Assembly: GCA_035610835.1 (NCBI GenBank)
Contig: CM069454.1
Location: 68,148,291 to 68,212,290 of the forward strand
Length of the DNA: 64,000 nucleotides
Origin: Ophiura sarsii
Taxonomy: Eukaryota > Echinodermata > Ophiuroidea > Amphilepidida > Ophiuridae
Direction of reading: 5' to 3'
This document shows positions 21,664 through 32,692 of this stretch, piece by piece (position 1 is the stretch's first letter; each line of letters starts with the position of its first letter). The translations under genes were made by a program, and so were the position numbers. A model generated the notes under the pieces. It worked only from the letters and a program-made list of their open reading frames with translations. It ran no database searches and had not been told where the DNA came from.

Positions 21664-23107
21664 CAAGTTTAACAAACCTTTTTTTCCTATATTTTGTACA
21701 AATTTGTAAAAAAGTCACTTCAAAATAATTGAATACACTAATAAATTCCAAGTTCTAACCAGAGTTACTATTCATCACACACCGAGAAACTTCGCTCTAA
21801 AACAGGGAAAACACCTGCATTTGACCAAAGTCTAAAAATAGCTTTAGAAATTTCCTGAAAATGCAGGAAAATCCCTGAGATTGACAAATGGCGGATCTTT
21901 TATGAGCCCTGACGAAGTAATTGGATCAATTGGATATGGTGCTAAAATGGTCTACATGTATATTGGACCTACTGAAAATTGTCTAGAAACTAATTGGAAG
22001 GCAGCAGGTATTGTCATAAACATCTGTATTAAATATTTATTTTCATTTCTAGTGATTCAACATCAGACTGTATCATTGTGTGGGTAGTGGCTGTGAGTAA
22101 ATAGGAAAGCATACAAAAACCGCAACAACCCGGCCATTTCTTAGAATGTCTTTTGACTGGATTACTCAATGTGTTCTTAAATTTGTGCAAATGGAAAAAG
22201 CTATAATCAATGCATAACAGAGTCATTCATCCAAATTCTGTGTACTAAATTGTCAAAATTCAGAATTATGTCCAGAGTCAAAAGACACAACTCTAAAAGT
22301 AGGATCCGTTTCGGGCATGCACCACCAAATCACTCTGCATATGAAATAACGCAATTCGGTTAAAGAAGTTTTAACATTGAAGTCATGATTTGAATAAGAA
22401 GATAGGCTTGAAATTGCACAATATTCGGCAATATAATTGAGATATGTCAAGATTATATATAACCAACAAATCATACTGTTATTAAATCGGTAAGCTAAAA
22501 TAGCCACGCGGATGTACACGACAGCCGATACCCAAATATGAGTGATGTGTATCATTGAAAATAGGGTTGCGGCGCTATTTGTCGCTGTAGCGAGAAAAGT
22601 CAAGGGATAGGACTATGTTTTGACCGGGATTTAGAGAGTTGAGATCATTTTCTTTATTTTGAGAGCAAACAGTGTCTCTCAAGTACTGCAGAATATTTCA
22701 AAATATGACCAAGAAAATGACTCTTAACACGTCTGAAAATGTGCCGCGTATAATTTACGGAGTGTCCCACGCAGAAATATTCAATAGTGTTTGCCATATT
22801 TGGGTAAAATATTCAAGAAATTGAAGACAAATGCTTGAATTTGATATCAAACACTATATTTCAAGTTTTGCAGAAAGCGCCACCATGGCACTGTGAACAT
22901 GGTTGTCAACACTCTAATTTCATGAAGCGTTTATTTGGTGGTGCGCCCCCTTTAGGAGTAGCACCCGGGAGCGGTACTCACATAAGATATATGAGGATAG
23001 GTCGCCCAAATGGGTCACTTATTTTGCTGGAAATCCCTAAACATGGGTCTGGTATTGTGCTTGAAAATCCCTGATCATTAGTCTTGATACTCAGCAATCA
23101 CTAAAAA
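21664..23107. other. no recognisable gene
   Basis: A 116-codon minus frame at 22,253-22,603 is the longest here. It has hydrophobic stretches but no recognisable motif, and I do not call it. No clear transposon ends were found. Confidence 0.45.
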
Positions 23108-23453
23108 CCAGATAACCCTAACTCGAGATCACCACACGGCAACAGATTTCTTTTCCGACCCCCAAAATTCACCAGAAAGGTCACCCAGACCCCCCCCCCT
23201 GGGATTTGAACCACCAGTACCAGGGCCCAGATCCTAGCCACTACACAACATCTGTCTCAGTCTACACTCAGGGAGTATATTCGCCTCGTTATATAGCCTG
23301 GGTCCGTTTGTCTGTCAGTCGACACTCAGGGAGTATATTCGCCTCGTTATATAGCCTGGGTCCGTTTTGTAGCCAAAAAACCTGCACTCCGGGTTATAAA
23401 AACATGTTTTCAGCACAGTCGCCGTGTGGTGTAGTAGAGTTAGGGATAGCAAC
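23108..23453 (-). mobile_element. tRNA-derived SINE-like unit with internal duplication
   Basis: Ends are inverted: CCCTAACTCGAGATCACCAC on the left, GTGGTGTAGTAGAGTTAGGG on the right. On the minus strand a B-box-like GGTTCAAATCCC is readable (23,200-23,211). A segment containing CACTCAGGGAGTATATTCGC and ATATAGCCTGGGTCCG is present twice at about 23,263 and 23,325 (~62-bp offset). It shares ATATAGCCTGGGTCC with the units at 29,617 and 30,593. Confidence 0.65.
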
Positions 23454-24260
23454 CTTTTTTGAGGTTTAAAAATCCCTAGAAATAGGGGTCCCAAAATTAT
23501 GGAAAAAATTGTCTTTCAAATCTTTTTTGATCATGGGCATAGGTAATACCAAAGGTATCACATTTCACTGTACACATTGCAAACAAATGCAGTTTTAAAA
23601 GATCAGTCAGCAATGTTTGAAGCACAAAGAAAGCAATAACATTTTCAATATTCCTTATAGTATACTCGATTGTTCAAATGTCATGAATCCAAAGTCCAAC
23701 TACCTACTGTAACCCTTTGTTGTCCCTCAAAATCTACAAAATATACAATGTGTTCAGTCACTCAGAAAAACCCATGAATTTATTCAGATTTTAAATTAAA
23801 TGGTCTTCTTTTTATTTGGAAACTAATTGAGTCATATAACTCATATCATTAGAAGGCAAGGATCCAGAGTAAATAAAAGCTCAATTTTACAAATTAGGAC
23901 TGTTGAAAATCCCTGATTGTAACTGCTATGACTTTTGAGGTGATTACATAATTGTAAATATCCCTGACAATGTGTAGAGGGTTTTTAATTGGGGGGGGGG
24001 GGGGGGGGGGGGGGGGGTGGGGGGGGTTAGATGGAAGGGTTAGTCATGTGATGAGCAAGAGAGCATAACTAATTTGTTTACTAATTTTGTATTCTCATAT
24101 GGGGGGGGGGGGTGGGGGCAGGACGGTCAAGCCATCTCTCAGAAAGGGAAAAACGCCCCTGTCCCCTTTGGTACGCTTGTGGCTTTCTCTGTCGCCAGGG
24201 CCTTAGCCAGGATTTGAAAGTTGGGTGTCTAAAGTGGGACCAAAATAAAGTGGAGTCAGC
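23454..24260. other. unique sequence with poly-G tracts
   Basis: AT-rich DNA to about 23,980, then poly-G runs at about 23,991-24,017 and 24,101-24,111. No gene recognised. Confidence 0.5.
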
Positions 24261-25980
24261 AGCGCGGTGGAGGGAAGGGGGATGGTGTGTTCTTTTTGCT
24301 GATTAAATTTTCAAGGTCATCAGAGGTCATTCAAGGTCAAATATGGGGTCAAATAGATTAGTAGGGCCTATCTTGATGGGACTTGGTGGAGAGAGGGGGG
24401 GGGGGGTGTCACCGCGGGAAAAAGTAGGCAATACGGAAAGCTCCTTGCCGGGAAATGAATACCTCTCGCGGGAAAAATGCAAAGAGTGAGAAAAAAAAAA
24501 AAAAAAGAAAAAAGAAAAAAGAAATCGAAAATGTTGGAAAAACATTTACAGTGCGTTTTAAAATTTACAAGGCAAGCCAAACCTTATTGTAGTGGGCAGC
24601 AGTGTACTAGTGGTACAAAAACTCTCACTTTATTAGCGTATTTAACCCACAACGTGCCCACAACATTACGTTATGGAGGCTACCATTTTGGAATCGGAAT
24701 ATATCGTGTTTACGTTGTTGCCAGTTGGTTTACGCTAGGCCATAAATCGCTAGTGTGGTAACATGATAAAAATCCCTATTTATTTTTGTTCATAGTTAAG
24801 TTTCGTCTCTAATTCATTTTTATAGTTTATTTTCTTTGTTTAATGTTTGATATGACTTTTATATATTTTTTTTTCGTTCATGTACACGAATCAACCCCAA
24901 CATGACAGAAAGTTGAAATTAATGGTCCAATTAAAAATAGAATCATCACGACACAATCATCTCCATGTGGTTCTTCACGTAGACATCGCGTTCAAAACAA
25001 CTCAACTTTTCAGAGGGAGTAATTTTCAGAGGGAGTGAACTTGTTGTCAATACATTAACCGCGTCCTGTGAACTTCGATGTTCTATCGATACGCATGTTT
25101 GGAACTGTGCAATTTGGAAGCGACTTTATTTTATTTATTTCAAAACAGCGGCAGCTACGTACGTCACAACACAAAAGTTCGTGGAATTTCGCCGATCCCC
25201 GTTTTCTTTTTGCAGTTAGAAAATGAAAATGTTCGCATGATTTTCGCGTGTGTTTTCAATGGGTTTCTAAATCATAGCGGTGCCCGTTCAAGGCTCCAAA
25301 TAGCATTTACAGTGGTAGCATAGGCCATTTAGATTTCAGTAACTTTGCCATGCCGGACCGGCGAGATCGATCATTATTTAATTCACTTTCATTGTAGTTT
25401 CAAGCTTTTTAGAGTGATTGTTTGCCATTTTTGAAGGTTTGTTGAAATTATTGCTTAGTTTGAGACCTTTGACTTGAATTTGTTGATATTGGGAAATGGG
25501 AACACGACTTGTCTCTCGCGGGAAATTGCAAGTAGCTTGCCGGGAAAAAAACATTTTTTCAGGCGGTGGGGGGTGTATTCTTTTTGTTGATTAAATTTTC
25601 AAGGTCATTGGAGGTCATTCAAGATCGTCTGGGGTCCCCCTAAAATGTCTTGCCTCCTTTTGCCCCCCCCCCCCCCAAATTATGATGCTGGCGCCGCCAC
25701 TGCATAGTCCAAAGGGGGTGGGGTTCCATCTAAACTTTGAAGGGCCATAAAGCGGAAACGATTCGTTTGTGTTCCGCAAAATTTTTAGTACTGGGTAACA
25801 TTTGAGCATCCCTTAAGGTATTACATCCCTTGCATTAACTACAATGCATACCTCTAACCTCTGTGACAGTGCTACATTGTATCATATGTTTCATCATCAT
25901 TTCTTTCAAGTCACTTTTGATGAACAGGCGAGACGCGCCGTTCGAGAACCGCCTTGTTTAACATAAAGTAGTAATAGTAT
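24261..25980. mobile_element. pearl/Helentron-like copy, fragmented
   Basis: 24,268-24,401 matches one ~109-bp unit of the array at 52,800-54,800 (GGTGTGTTCTTTTTGCTGAT, GGGTCAAATAGATTAG). After a 1.16-kb insertion (24,410-25,568), a further partial unit and the right arm follow (GGTATTACATCCCTTGCATT at 25,814 to GAGAACCGCCTTG at 25,971), matching 54,815-54,981. A hAT-MITE-like end (GGCGCCGCCACTG, 25,690) interrupts between. The left arm is missing. Confidence 0.6.
24410..25568. mobile_element. hAT-like insertion nested in the pearl-like copy
   Basis: The host repeat is continuous on both sides of this 1,159-bp block, and the octamer GGGGGTGT occurs at both junctions (24,402-24,409 and 25,569-25,576). 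The ends CACCGCGGGAAAAAG and TTTTTTCAGGCGGTG are weakly inverted. Direct CTCGCGGGAAA motifs lie near both ends. The duplication sits in a G-rich stretch, so it alone is weak, but repeat continuity supports an insertion. There is a poly-A tract at about 24,489 and no transposase frame. Confidence 0.5.
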
Positions 25981-26554
25981 AATGCCCACCTTTTGGGGTT
26001 CAAATTTGGAACAAATCAATATTAAAAAATTTAACAAAAAAAAATAAATATTTTTTTAGGGCGTCCATTGGACGGCTGCCCAGACGGCCCTCTGGATACT
26101 GCCTCGCTGTCGCATACATGGGGTTTATGGATGTCCTCGTATACCATATGGTACAGAGTTTTCTAATGAAAAATGCAAAGTCATGTTTGCACCATGATTT
26201 TAAGGTTGAACCGTTAGAACTCCATGGTTGACACTTCAGGAAAAAAAATCAAAGGGTCCTCTGGGCTCTTGCCTTTGAAATTCCAAGTGTCCTCACTAAC
26301 TTTCAAGGGTCCAAAAATAAATATGAAATTTTGCATGATTTGGCTGCTTTATGATTTCATAATAACAACATTACATAAAGGCATGATTATCAGGGATGCT
26401 GCTGATGTGTAGTTTTAGGGGGTCCAATCATTTTTTTTGACAATATAGGCCTTCGAAATTCTAGGGATTCTAGAGAAGAGAAGCTTTTTAGGGGTCCATC
26501 TACATCAAATTGGCGTATACATACATCATTGCATGCAATGTATTATCTTTTTTA

Positions 26555-26826
26555 TTAACCCTAACACTACCATATACCCCAAAATACCACGACTGGGCAC
26601 GTTGGTACCACCCGGCGTGGAAGTTTTTTGATGAAAAAATGGACCCAATACATACAGTCTGGGCAATACACTGCCCAGAACTGTGCTTGACAGCCGTGGT
26701 GAAGTGTGGAATCCCTCGCCTGTGGTGCGAGAGGTCCCTGGATCAAATCGGGGGGGGATATTTTGGTCGATTTTTCCGCGTTGAAGAAAAAATTCTGAAA
26801 AAAGTGGGGGGAAGTGTTAGGGTTAA
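26555..26826 (+). mobile_element. tRNA-derived SINE-like unit, copy a
   Basis: Starts TTAACCCTAACACTACCA and ends AGTGTTAGGGTTAA, so its termini are inverted copies of 14 bp. Internally CTCGCCTGTGGTGCGAGAGG looks like an anticodon arm and GGTCCCTGGATCAAATC a degenerate B box. It is nearly identical to copy b at 26,941 apart from a G-run indel and a few substitutions. 25,981-26,554 upstream has no recognised feature. Confidence 0.65.
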
Positions 26827-26940
26827 CAAGCAATTTTTTGATTTTTTTTTTTTCTTCAAAAATTTTCTACGTTTTGTTAATATAACAAGCAATTTTGTGA
26901 AATTTTTTTTTTCTTCAAAATTTTTCTAAGTTTTGTTAAT
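26827..26940. repeat. two ~57-bp direct repeats between SINE-like copies
   Basis: ACAAGCAATTTT, a T-run, TTCTTCAAAA and GTTTTGTTAATAT recur as two tandem blocks between copy a and copy b. The structure suggests that copy and spacer were duplicated together. Confidence 0.6.
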
Positions 26941-27220
26941 ATCCCTAACACTACCATATACCCCAAAATACCACGACTGGGCACGTTGGTACCACCCGGC
27001 GTGGAAGTTTTTTGATGAAAAAATGGACCCAATACATACAGTCTGGGCAATACACTGCCCAGAACTGTGCTTGACAGCCGTGGTGAAGTGTGGAATCCCT
27101 CGCCTGTGGTGCGAGAGGTCCCTGGATCAAATCCCGGGGGGATCGGGGGGGGATAATTTGGTCGATTTTCCGCGTTGAAGAAAAAATTCTGAAAAAAGTG
27201 GGGGGAAGTGTTAGGGTTAA
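26941..27220 (+). mobile_element. tRNA-derived SINE-like unit, copy b
   Basis: Same unit as 26,555-26,826, from CCCTAACACTACCATATACC to GGAAGTGTTAGGGTTAA. It keeps the fuller B-box region CTGGATCAAATCCCGGGGG. The two copies' high identity and same orientation point to a recent tandem duplication rather than two insertions. Confidence 0.65.
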
Positions 27221-27338
27221 GCTTAAATTAATAGGGTATGCTTCCAATTTGGAGGTTGATGATACCTACTTTTGGAACATTTTCATCATCAAAATACAAT
27301 ATTTGTGGCTCAACAGTAATATTTTGGGGGGTACCAAC

Positions 27339-27646
27339 CAGGGTTGTCTCCGCGCCGGTCGGGTGTAGCCGGCACTCACGCTGGCCGACCGGCACTAAAA
27401 AAAAAACGGCACTTTTTTCTTCTTTTTCTATTCTACATGGATAAAATCATTAAACTGCCTCATAAAATAAGAAATTATGTGGCAGGAACCCCCAAATAGG
27501 CCAAATTGCATTACAAAAAACCTAAAAAAACCCTAAGCAGGCCCCTGGACCCCGCGCCGTGATCCGCTGCGCTCCGTTCGCTACACTCACTCCGCTCGCA
27601 ATCAGTAAAATTAGCCGGCACTCAAATTGCCCTGGAGACAACCCTG
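27339..27646. mobile_element. hAT-type MITE with exact 8-bp duplication
   Basis: A 308-bp element with ends CAGGGTTGTCTCC and GGAGACAACCCTG, flanked by GTACCAAC at 27,331-27,338 and 27,647-27,654. It has a short A-run and a GC-rich interior (GCCGGCACTCA near both ends). No coding sequence. Confidence 0.92.
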
Positions 27647-27654
27647 GTACCAAC

Positions 27655-29612
27655 ATAACAAATTAAAAGCTGGCTTTGAAATATGGTAAAATAGAGAAAT
27701 TACGATCTAATTCATGTGCCGAAAGATAGTCGGAAAGTGATTGAAACTTTAGTGAAATATGCACTGGAATTGGTGGCAAATGTTCTTTTTTTTTACAATT
27801 TCTTTGAAGATGGATTAAACTACTATCATCTGCATTATGATTTATTTTATGGTGAAATTTTCGTTAAACCAATTTTTATTACGTGTCCAAAGGTTAGACC
27901 CCCTAGGTTAGCATAAAATTGTCCACTGCAACTGTCATGATCGGTACGGGTCCGGGCGAAATATCACAGGTCCTCACCAATTTTTGCGGGCTTTTGACCT
28001 GAGGCCCCACCTTATTTCGAGGCTTGATCAACACCTCCCTTACTACTAATCTCGTATATGAAGAAGAAAAATCCCCTGATGTTATGGTTATCAAGCAAAA
28101 GCTTCCCAGTTTTAACCCAAAATTGTGTGTCATTTAGGTTTTGACTCACCTCTGATAATACTGAGATGTGGGTGGATGCATGGTTTTAAAGGGCAAGGGC
28201 GTGGCGGGGGAGGGTTATAGATATCTGAAATATACATTATACATACATGTATCAAATTGAATTCATTATGTATTTTGTAAATTGGTTCTCTGGTGAGCTG
28301 ATGAGATATGGCTAGAGATTCAATGCAGGCTAGTATCGTGAAATGAACATGTGTAATATTTTTGATGTTTGCTAAAAAATGCAGTCAATGTTTGTGTGGT
28401 GGGCCTTATTTTTCAATAATTTATACTAAAAAAATCAGAAGAAAAAATCTCAGCAATTTGGTCTAAACTCTTAACACAATGCATTTTGACTTGTTCTAGA
28501 TTTGTGGCGCGTGGTTCCATCAATTTGAATTTTGCTATTTGCTATGCCTACCAGTGAGAAATCCGATACTTTATGCACCCTCTTAGATCCCTCCCCTGCA
28601 CCCACTACTTCATAGCTGTATCATTTTATGCAATCTACAAATTTCCCTCGCATTATGAGCCATCTGTTTTGATAAAACAAAAAACCGTGCTCAGTATTTC
28701 TAGTTTTGCATCAGTCCCCAAATGCAGCTTGTCATCAGCTGGTAGCCAGGTAATGATTATTGTTACTGCCTGTACGCTGTGTCCCTTCTCTCAGCTCATG
28801 TATATTGAATAAGCCAGAGCCGGTCAAAGTCAACCAGCCAATAGGGTGCCTCTGTGGAGCCTGTGCCCTTTTCAATTATTCATGAGAGCTCAGTGATGAA
28901 GCGAAAATGTATTGAATGGCCAGACCAATAGGTCCCTGGATTGGCTGCTGACTAGACTTGGTACAAGTCTCAATTGTTCTCATTCAGTGTAGCAATGTTT
29001 TGGTGTAAGGGATTGTTTGGTGCTCATAAATTCTGATCTTATTTTATGTTCTGTGAATTGCCTGGCTGCTCATAGACTATGGGCAGGCTGTACATGCATG
29101 CACTGGTTCCAGTCAAACGTAATACTGTTGTAAGTGTTTTTCGAGCACAAAAATGATCACACACTGTCAAATTTGAGCAATTTTGTATTTTAATTTTTAA
29201 TTTGCATAATATTTTGCATTTCATTCTTTGAATGTTTACAACATAGATTTGTCTATGGTACGAGTTTGAAAAATAAGAAACCTGTGCATTTTATTTGTAT
29301 GTGGGTACTGGATAGGCCTATAGATATGTTTGTGATGCAACATTTGCACATTTCACATTATTGCCTATTTTTTCAAAGATTTTCTAGTACAAGAAAATCT
29401 TTGATTTTTTGCAGTCTTTATGATGAAATATTGAACTAAAAATTGAATGCATGCTAGTTTTAGTTTGTATGGATTTCTGACTGTTTTGTTAAAACCTGCA
29501 ATATTTTTAGTGGAAAGGAGACATTTGTTTTCAAAATAAAATTAATTTGGTACCTTTTTAAATCCTTGTACGAATAACATGTGACATGATCAAGCGAAAT
29601 GATATTTGTCCA
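27655..29612. other. no recognisable gene
   Basis: AT-rich DNA with CCAAT motifs near 28,836 and 28,924 and a perfect 13-bp-stem hairpin (TCAAAGATTTTCT and its complement) at 29,373-29,404. Short frames on both strands show no known protein features. Confidence 0.45.
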
Positions 29613-30547
29613 TCATTTAAACCCTAACCCATTCAGGCAATTTTTTCAGATTTTTTTTCTGTGCGGAGAAAAGTGACCCCAAAAGTCACCGCGATCCCCC
29701 CGGGATTTGAACCACGGAGCACCAGCGGCGAACGATTCCTCACCACGGGTGTCAAGGCTACTTGGCCGTGTATATTCGGGCACGTATATAGCCTGGGTCC
29801 ATTTTATCCTCGAAAAACTTGCACGCCGGGTGGAACATATGAAGAGGTATTTTGCAAAAGGGCTATGGTGCATTTTTGAAAAAAATGAGTTTGATATAGA
29901 AATGTATAGGGAAAAATCATATGTTTCAAGGGAACAAAGTCATTTTTTTCAAAAAGACCTACATCTCATTGTAAACAGCCATTGAAATTGTTGTTTTGTT
30001 GCAAAAGGGCCTGTATCCAGAATTATATCGGGATACAGGCCCTTTTGCAACAAAACAACAACTTCAATGGCTGTTTACAATGAGATGTAGGTATTTTTGA
30101 AAAAAATGACTTTATTTCCTTGAAACATATGATTGTGACCTATACATTTCAATATCAAACTTATTTATTTTCAATGATTAAAATAAATGATTTTTTGTGT
30201 GTGGTATTTTTTCTTTATGTACAAACAGATGGAGTTTTGTTGCAAAAGGGCCTACATCCAAATTTTCAAAAAATGTAAACATGATTTAAAAAAAAATTAA
30301 AACTAGCACATTTAAAATTTATATCAATTTCAATTAGTATGTAGTGTACCTCTTTCATAATCCATTCAGTTTTTCAATTGCTCAACTCGAATATTTAGAA
30401 ACAGTTTTTTGACTTTTTCTCAATAAGAGCCAAAGTGGATGTAGGCCCTTTTGCAAAATACCTCTTCATATAGAGATTGACTTATTGGATTCTGTTTGAT
30501 TCAGCAGGGTTAGGCTAACCCTGCTGGATCCAACAGACCGGTTAGGG
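29613..30547 (-). mobile_element. tRNA-derived SINE-like unit, split by insertion
   Basis: Left part 29,617-29,838 starts TTAAACCCTAACCCATTCAG and has a minus-strand B box (CGTGGTTCAAATCCCGG, about 29,700-29,716) and a glycine-tRNA-like A-box region. It continues after the foldback element at 29,839-30,469 with TAGAGATTG and ends near GGTTAGGGTTA (30,540-30,550). The right part carries a perfect hairpin (CAGCAGGGTTAG-G-CTAACCCTGCTG, 30,502-30,526) not seen in the sister copy at 30,593. Confidence 0.65.
29839..30469. mobile_element. foldback element, copy 2, inserted in SINE-like unit
   Basis: Ends ATGAAGAGGTATTTTGCAAA and TTTGCAAAATACCTCTTCAT are exact inverted copies. Comparison with the intact SINE-like unit at 30,593 shows the target AACCTAGAG, here AACAT|AT-AGAG, giving a 2-bp AT (or TA) duplication. 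Inside is a hairpin with arms of about 75 bp (29,955-30,025 and 30,033-30,104). The 631-bp body has no reading frame. This is the better preserved member of the family also found at 4507-5153. Confidence 0.85.
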
Positions 30548-30592
30548 TTATAGAACCAAAAATTATAAAATGTTGGAAGAAAAAAATGCTTC

Positions 30593-30853
30593 TAACCCAT
30601 TCAGGCACTTTTTTCAGATTTTTTTTCTGCGCGGAGAAAAGTGACCCCAAAAGTCACCACGATCCCCAGGATTTGAACCACGGACCTCCAGCACCGGCGG
30701 CGAACGATTCCCCACTACACCACGGGTGTCAAGGCTACTTGGCCCAGTATATTCCGCCGCGTATATAGCCTTGGTCCATTTTATCCTCAAAAAACTTGCA
30801 CACCGGGTGGAACCTAGAGATTGGCTCGTTGGATTCAGCAGGGTTAGGGTTAT
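30593..30853 (-). mobile_element. tRNA-derived SINE-like unit, intact sister copy
   Basis: Runs from TAACCCATTCAGGCAC to CAGCAGGGTTAGGGTTA. On the minus strand it has an A-box-like region (CCTTGACACCCGTGGTGTAG) and a B box (GGTTCAAATCC). CGCGTATATAGCC and TTTTATCCTC are shared with the split copy. It serves as the empty-site reference for the foldback insertion at 29,839. 30,854-31,203 holds no recognised feature. Confidence 0.65.
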
Positions 30854-31206
30854 ATTTAAGCAGGTGGAAAATGCTACAGTACAAAAACACCACTAAAATC
30901 AAACTTCTAGTTTTTAAGTTACACATAATTTACCAATTGAGAAAACAAAGTAAAACATGCGGCTCATTCCGCTTGATTGCATCACATATAAGTACGATTA
31001 AAAATGAATTAAATCACATTTTGCGTTTGCTCCAGTGACCCTTTATTTACCAAGGCATCCTATTTTACATGATTGTCCACAAGACACCCAAAACATGCTT
31101 AAGAGCACAAAATGCGTCTCTCATTCAAACAAGTAATGCCAGCGAGTAAAAATGTATGACATAATTGGAATTGCAAATGCACCATTTCTTGTTAAAATAA
31201 GAGTAA

Positions 31207-31809
31207 GGCTAATGAAAGTGAATTGTTAGTTTCCCGTCGCCCGACCGACTCACATTTTGGTCCCCGCGTGAATATTTCATTATTTGGTAAATATTTCATT
31301 ATTTGTTTGTTTAGAAAAAATAAGCCAAGTTTGACTACAATTATATCGTATTTCATCAATAAATAAGTACAAATACGATGTAAATCATGTAAATCGAATA
31401 CTCGACATACCAACCCGTCCATATGACAATCTTTTTTCATTGTTAGCGATTTCGAGGCACTTTTCGAAGCCATAATCGTATCATTATGATTTGAACTTCT
31501 GAGTTTGTTAAGATGGGTGGTGGGTATGTGTGTGTTATGAAAAATCTTCTGAAAAGCATTAAGAGGAAGACAGTTTTGAAATAAACAAGACTTTGTATGC
31601 AAAATGGTCTGGAATTCATTTATTTATTGTAGTAAGGACATATTCATGCCCCTATTCACAATTATACACTCTTGGTTCTACACGTATTTGGGCACATATT
31701 ATAAAAAAATGAATGTTTCAAAAATAATGAATAATGAATAATGAAATAGTCGCCTACTCACTGACCCAAAAAAATGTGACGGGAAACTAACAATTCACTT
31801 TCATTAGCC
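31207..31809. mobile_element. PIF/Harbinger-type MITE
   Basis: A 603-bp element with ends GGCTAATGAAAGTGAATTGT and ACAATTCACTTTCATTAGCC, continuing into TTAGTTTCCCGTC, and TAA at 31,204-31,206 and 31,810-31,812. The interior includes ATAATGAATAATGAAATA-type sequence. A 136-codon minus frame inside has no transposase features. Confidence 0.88.
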
Positions 31810-31963
31810 TAACATATAATCAATTTACCTTCCCCATGCTATGAAGTCCTTATGATGTTCTTAAATTTGAATAATATGAAATTATTTTAATGCTTGTTGG
31901 CGGGATATTTAAATGTGAAGAGGGAATGGGTGCAGTGTCCATTTCGGGTAAGCTTTAGAATAC

Positions 31964-32186
31964 CCTACCATTTGTAGACCTCACTGTGTAAGTGTATGGG
32001 TCGTTCTTTAAAAGCCCTCATTGAAAACATGCAGTGGTAGGGTATACTAAAGGAACTCCAATTGTAAGGATCACAAACTGAGCTACATGTGATTGTGCAC
32101 GGCCTTATTATTGAGGAGTTCCTTTAGTATACCCTTAATAAGGCCGTGCACAATCACATGTAGCTCAGTTTGTGATCCTTACAATT
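31964..32186. repeat. interlocked inverted repeats A-B-A'-B'
   Basis: A (32,040-32,059, GGGTATACTAAAGGAACTCC) is exactly complementary to A' (32,115-32,134). B (32,060-32,110, 51 bp) is exactly complementary to B' (32,136-32,186). The two stems interleave, so they cannot both form as simple nested hairpins. A further related arm (CTTTAGAATACCCTACCA) lies at about 31,964-31,981 and pairs with TGGTAGGGTA at 32,035-32,044. Confidence 0.93.
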
Positions 32187-32335
32187 TACTGGAAAAAATT
32201 AATAAAATAAAGGCATAATATGACAATGCATTTGATTTAATTGCTTGCTTGATTATTCCTTTAAAACACCTATGTCATGAAAATATCGTTAAAACAATTA
32301 CCCATCATTGAAAACTGCAGACATGTGTCTCAGTG

Positions 32336-32692
32336 CCCGGGGGGGGGGGGGGGGGGGGGAGGGTACTCGGATTTTCGGATTTGGTTTGGTCGGGGGTGTG
32401 CCGCTGGAGATTCAAAACCCATACCCATTTTTAGGGGTGATTTTGGAAAAATGGTACCCATTTTTAGGGGTTTTGCTTCATTTTAGACCAAATTTTCGCA
32501 AATTTTTGCGAAAATAGACCTAATTTTTGCAAATTTTCGCGAAAATAGACAAAAATTTCGCGAAAATAGACCCCTTTTTAAAAAGTGACCCCATTATTAG
32601 GGATTTCCTGCACAAAATCATACCCCATGTTTAGGGATTTTGTGCCCAAAAAGCTACCCATTAGAGCGGCACACCCCCGTATACCGTCTCGG
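32336..32692. mobile_element. element with 9-bp duplication and poly-G start
   Basis: GTCTCAGTG occurs at 32,327-32,335 and 32,693-32,701 around a 357-bp body. A perfect 15-bp subterminal inverted repeat is present: CGGGGGTGTGCCGCT at 32,391 and its complement at 32,665. Inside, TACCCATTTTTAGGGG and TTTTCGCGAAAATAGACC recur several times. A 9-bp duplication is compatible with Mutator-like elements, but terminal similarity is weak. 32,702-33,896 has no recognisable gene. Confidence 0.6.

Noticed and set aside
22253..22603. 116-codon minus-strand frame with hydrophobic stretches
   Set aside because: No recognisable family, no conserved motif and no splice-site pairing. AT-rich DNA often gives such frames.
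24477..24761. Lysine-rich 94-codon frame
   Set aside because: It starts in an A-rich tract of the inserted element and has no further protein-like features.
20521..30853. tRNA genes
   Set aside because: A-box and B-box-like segments are present, but I could not form a full cloverleaf with an acceptor stem, and each lies within a repeated SINE-like unit.
26810..30853. Telomere (TTAGGG) repeats
   Set aside because: Only single GTTAGGGTTA-like motifs occur at ends of SINE-like units; there is no tandem telomeric array.
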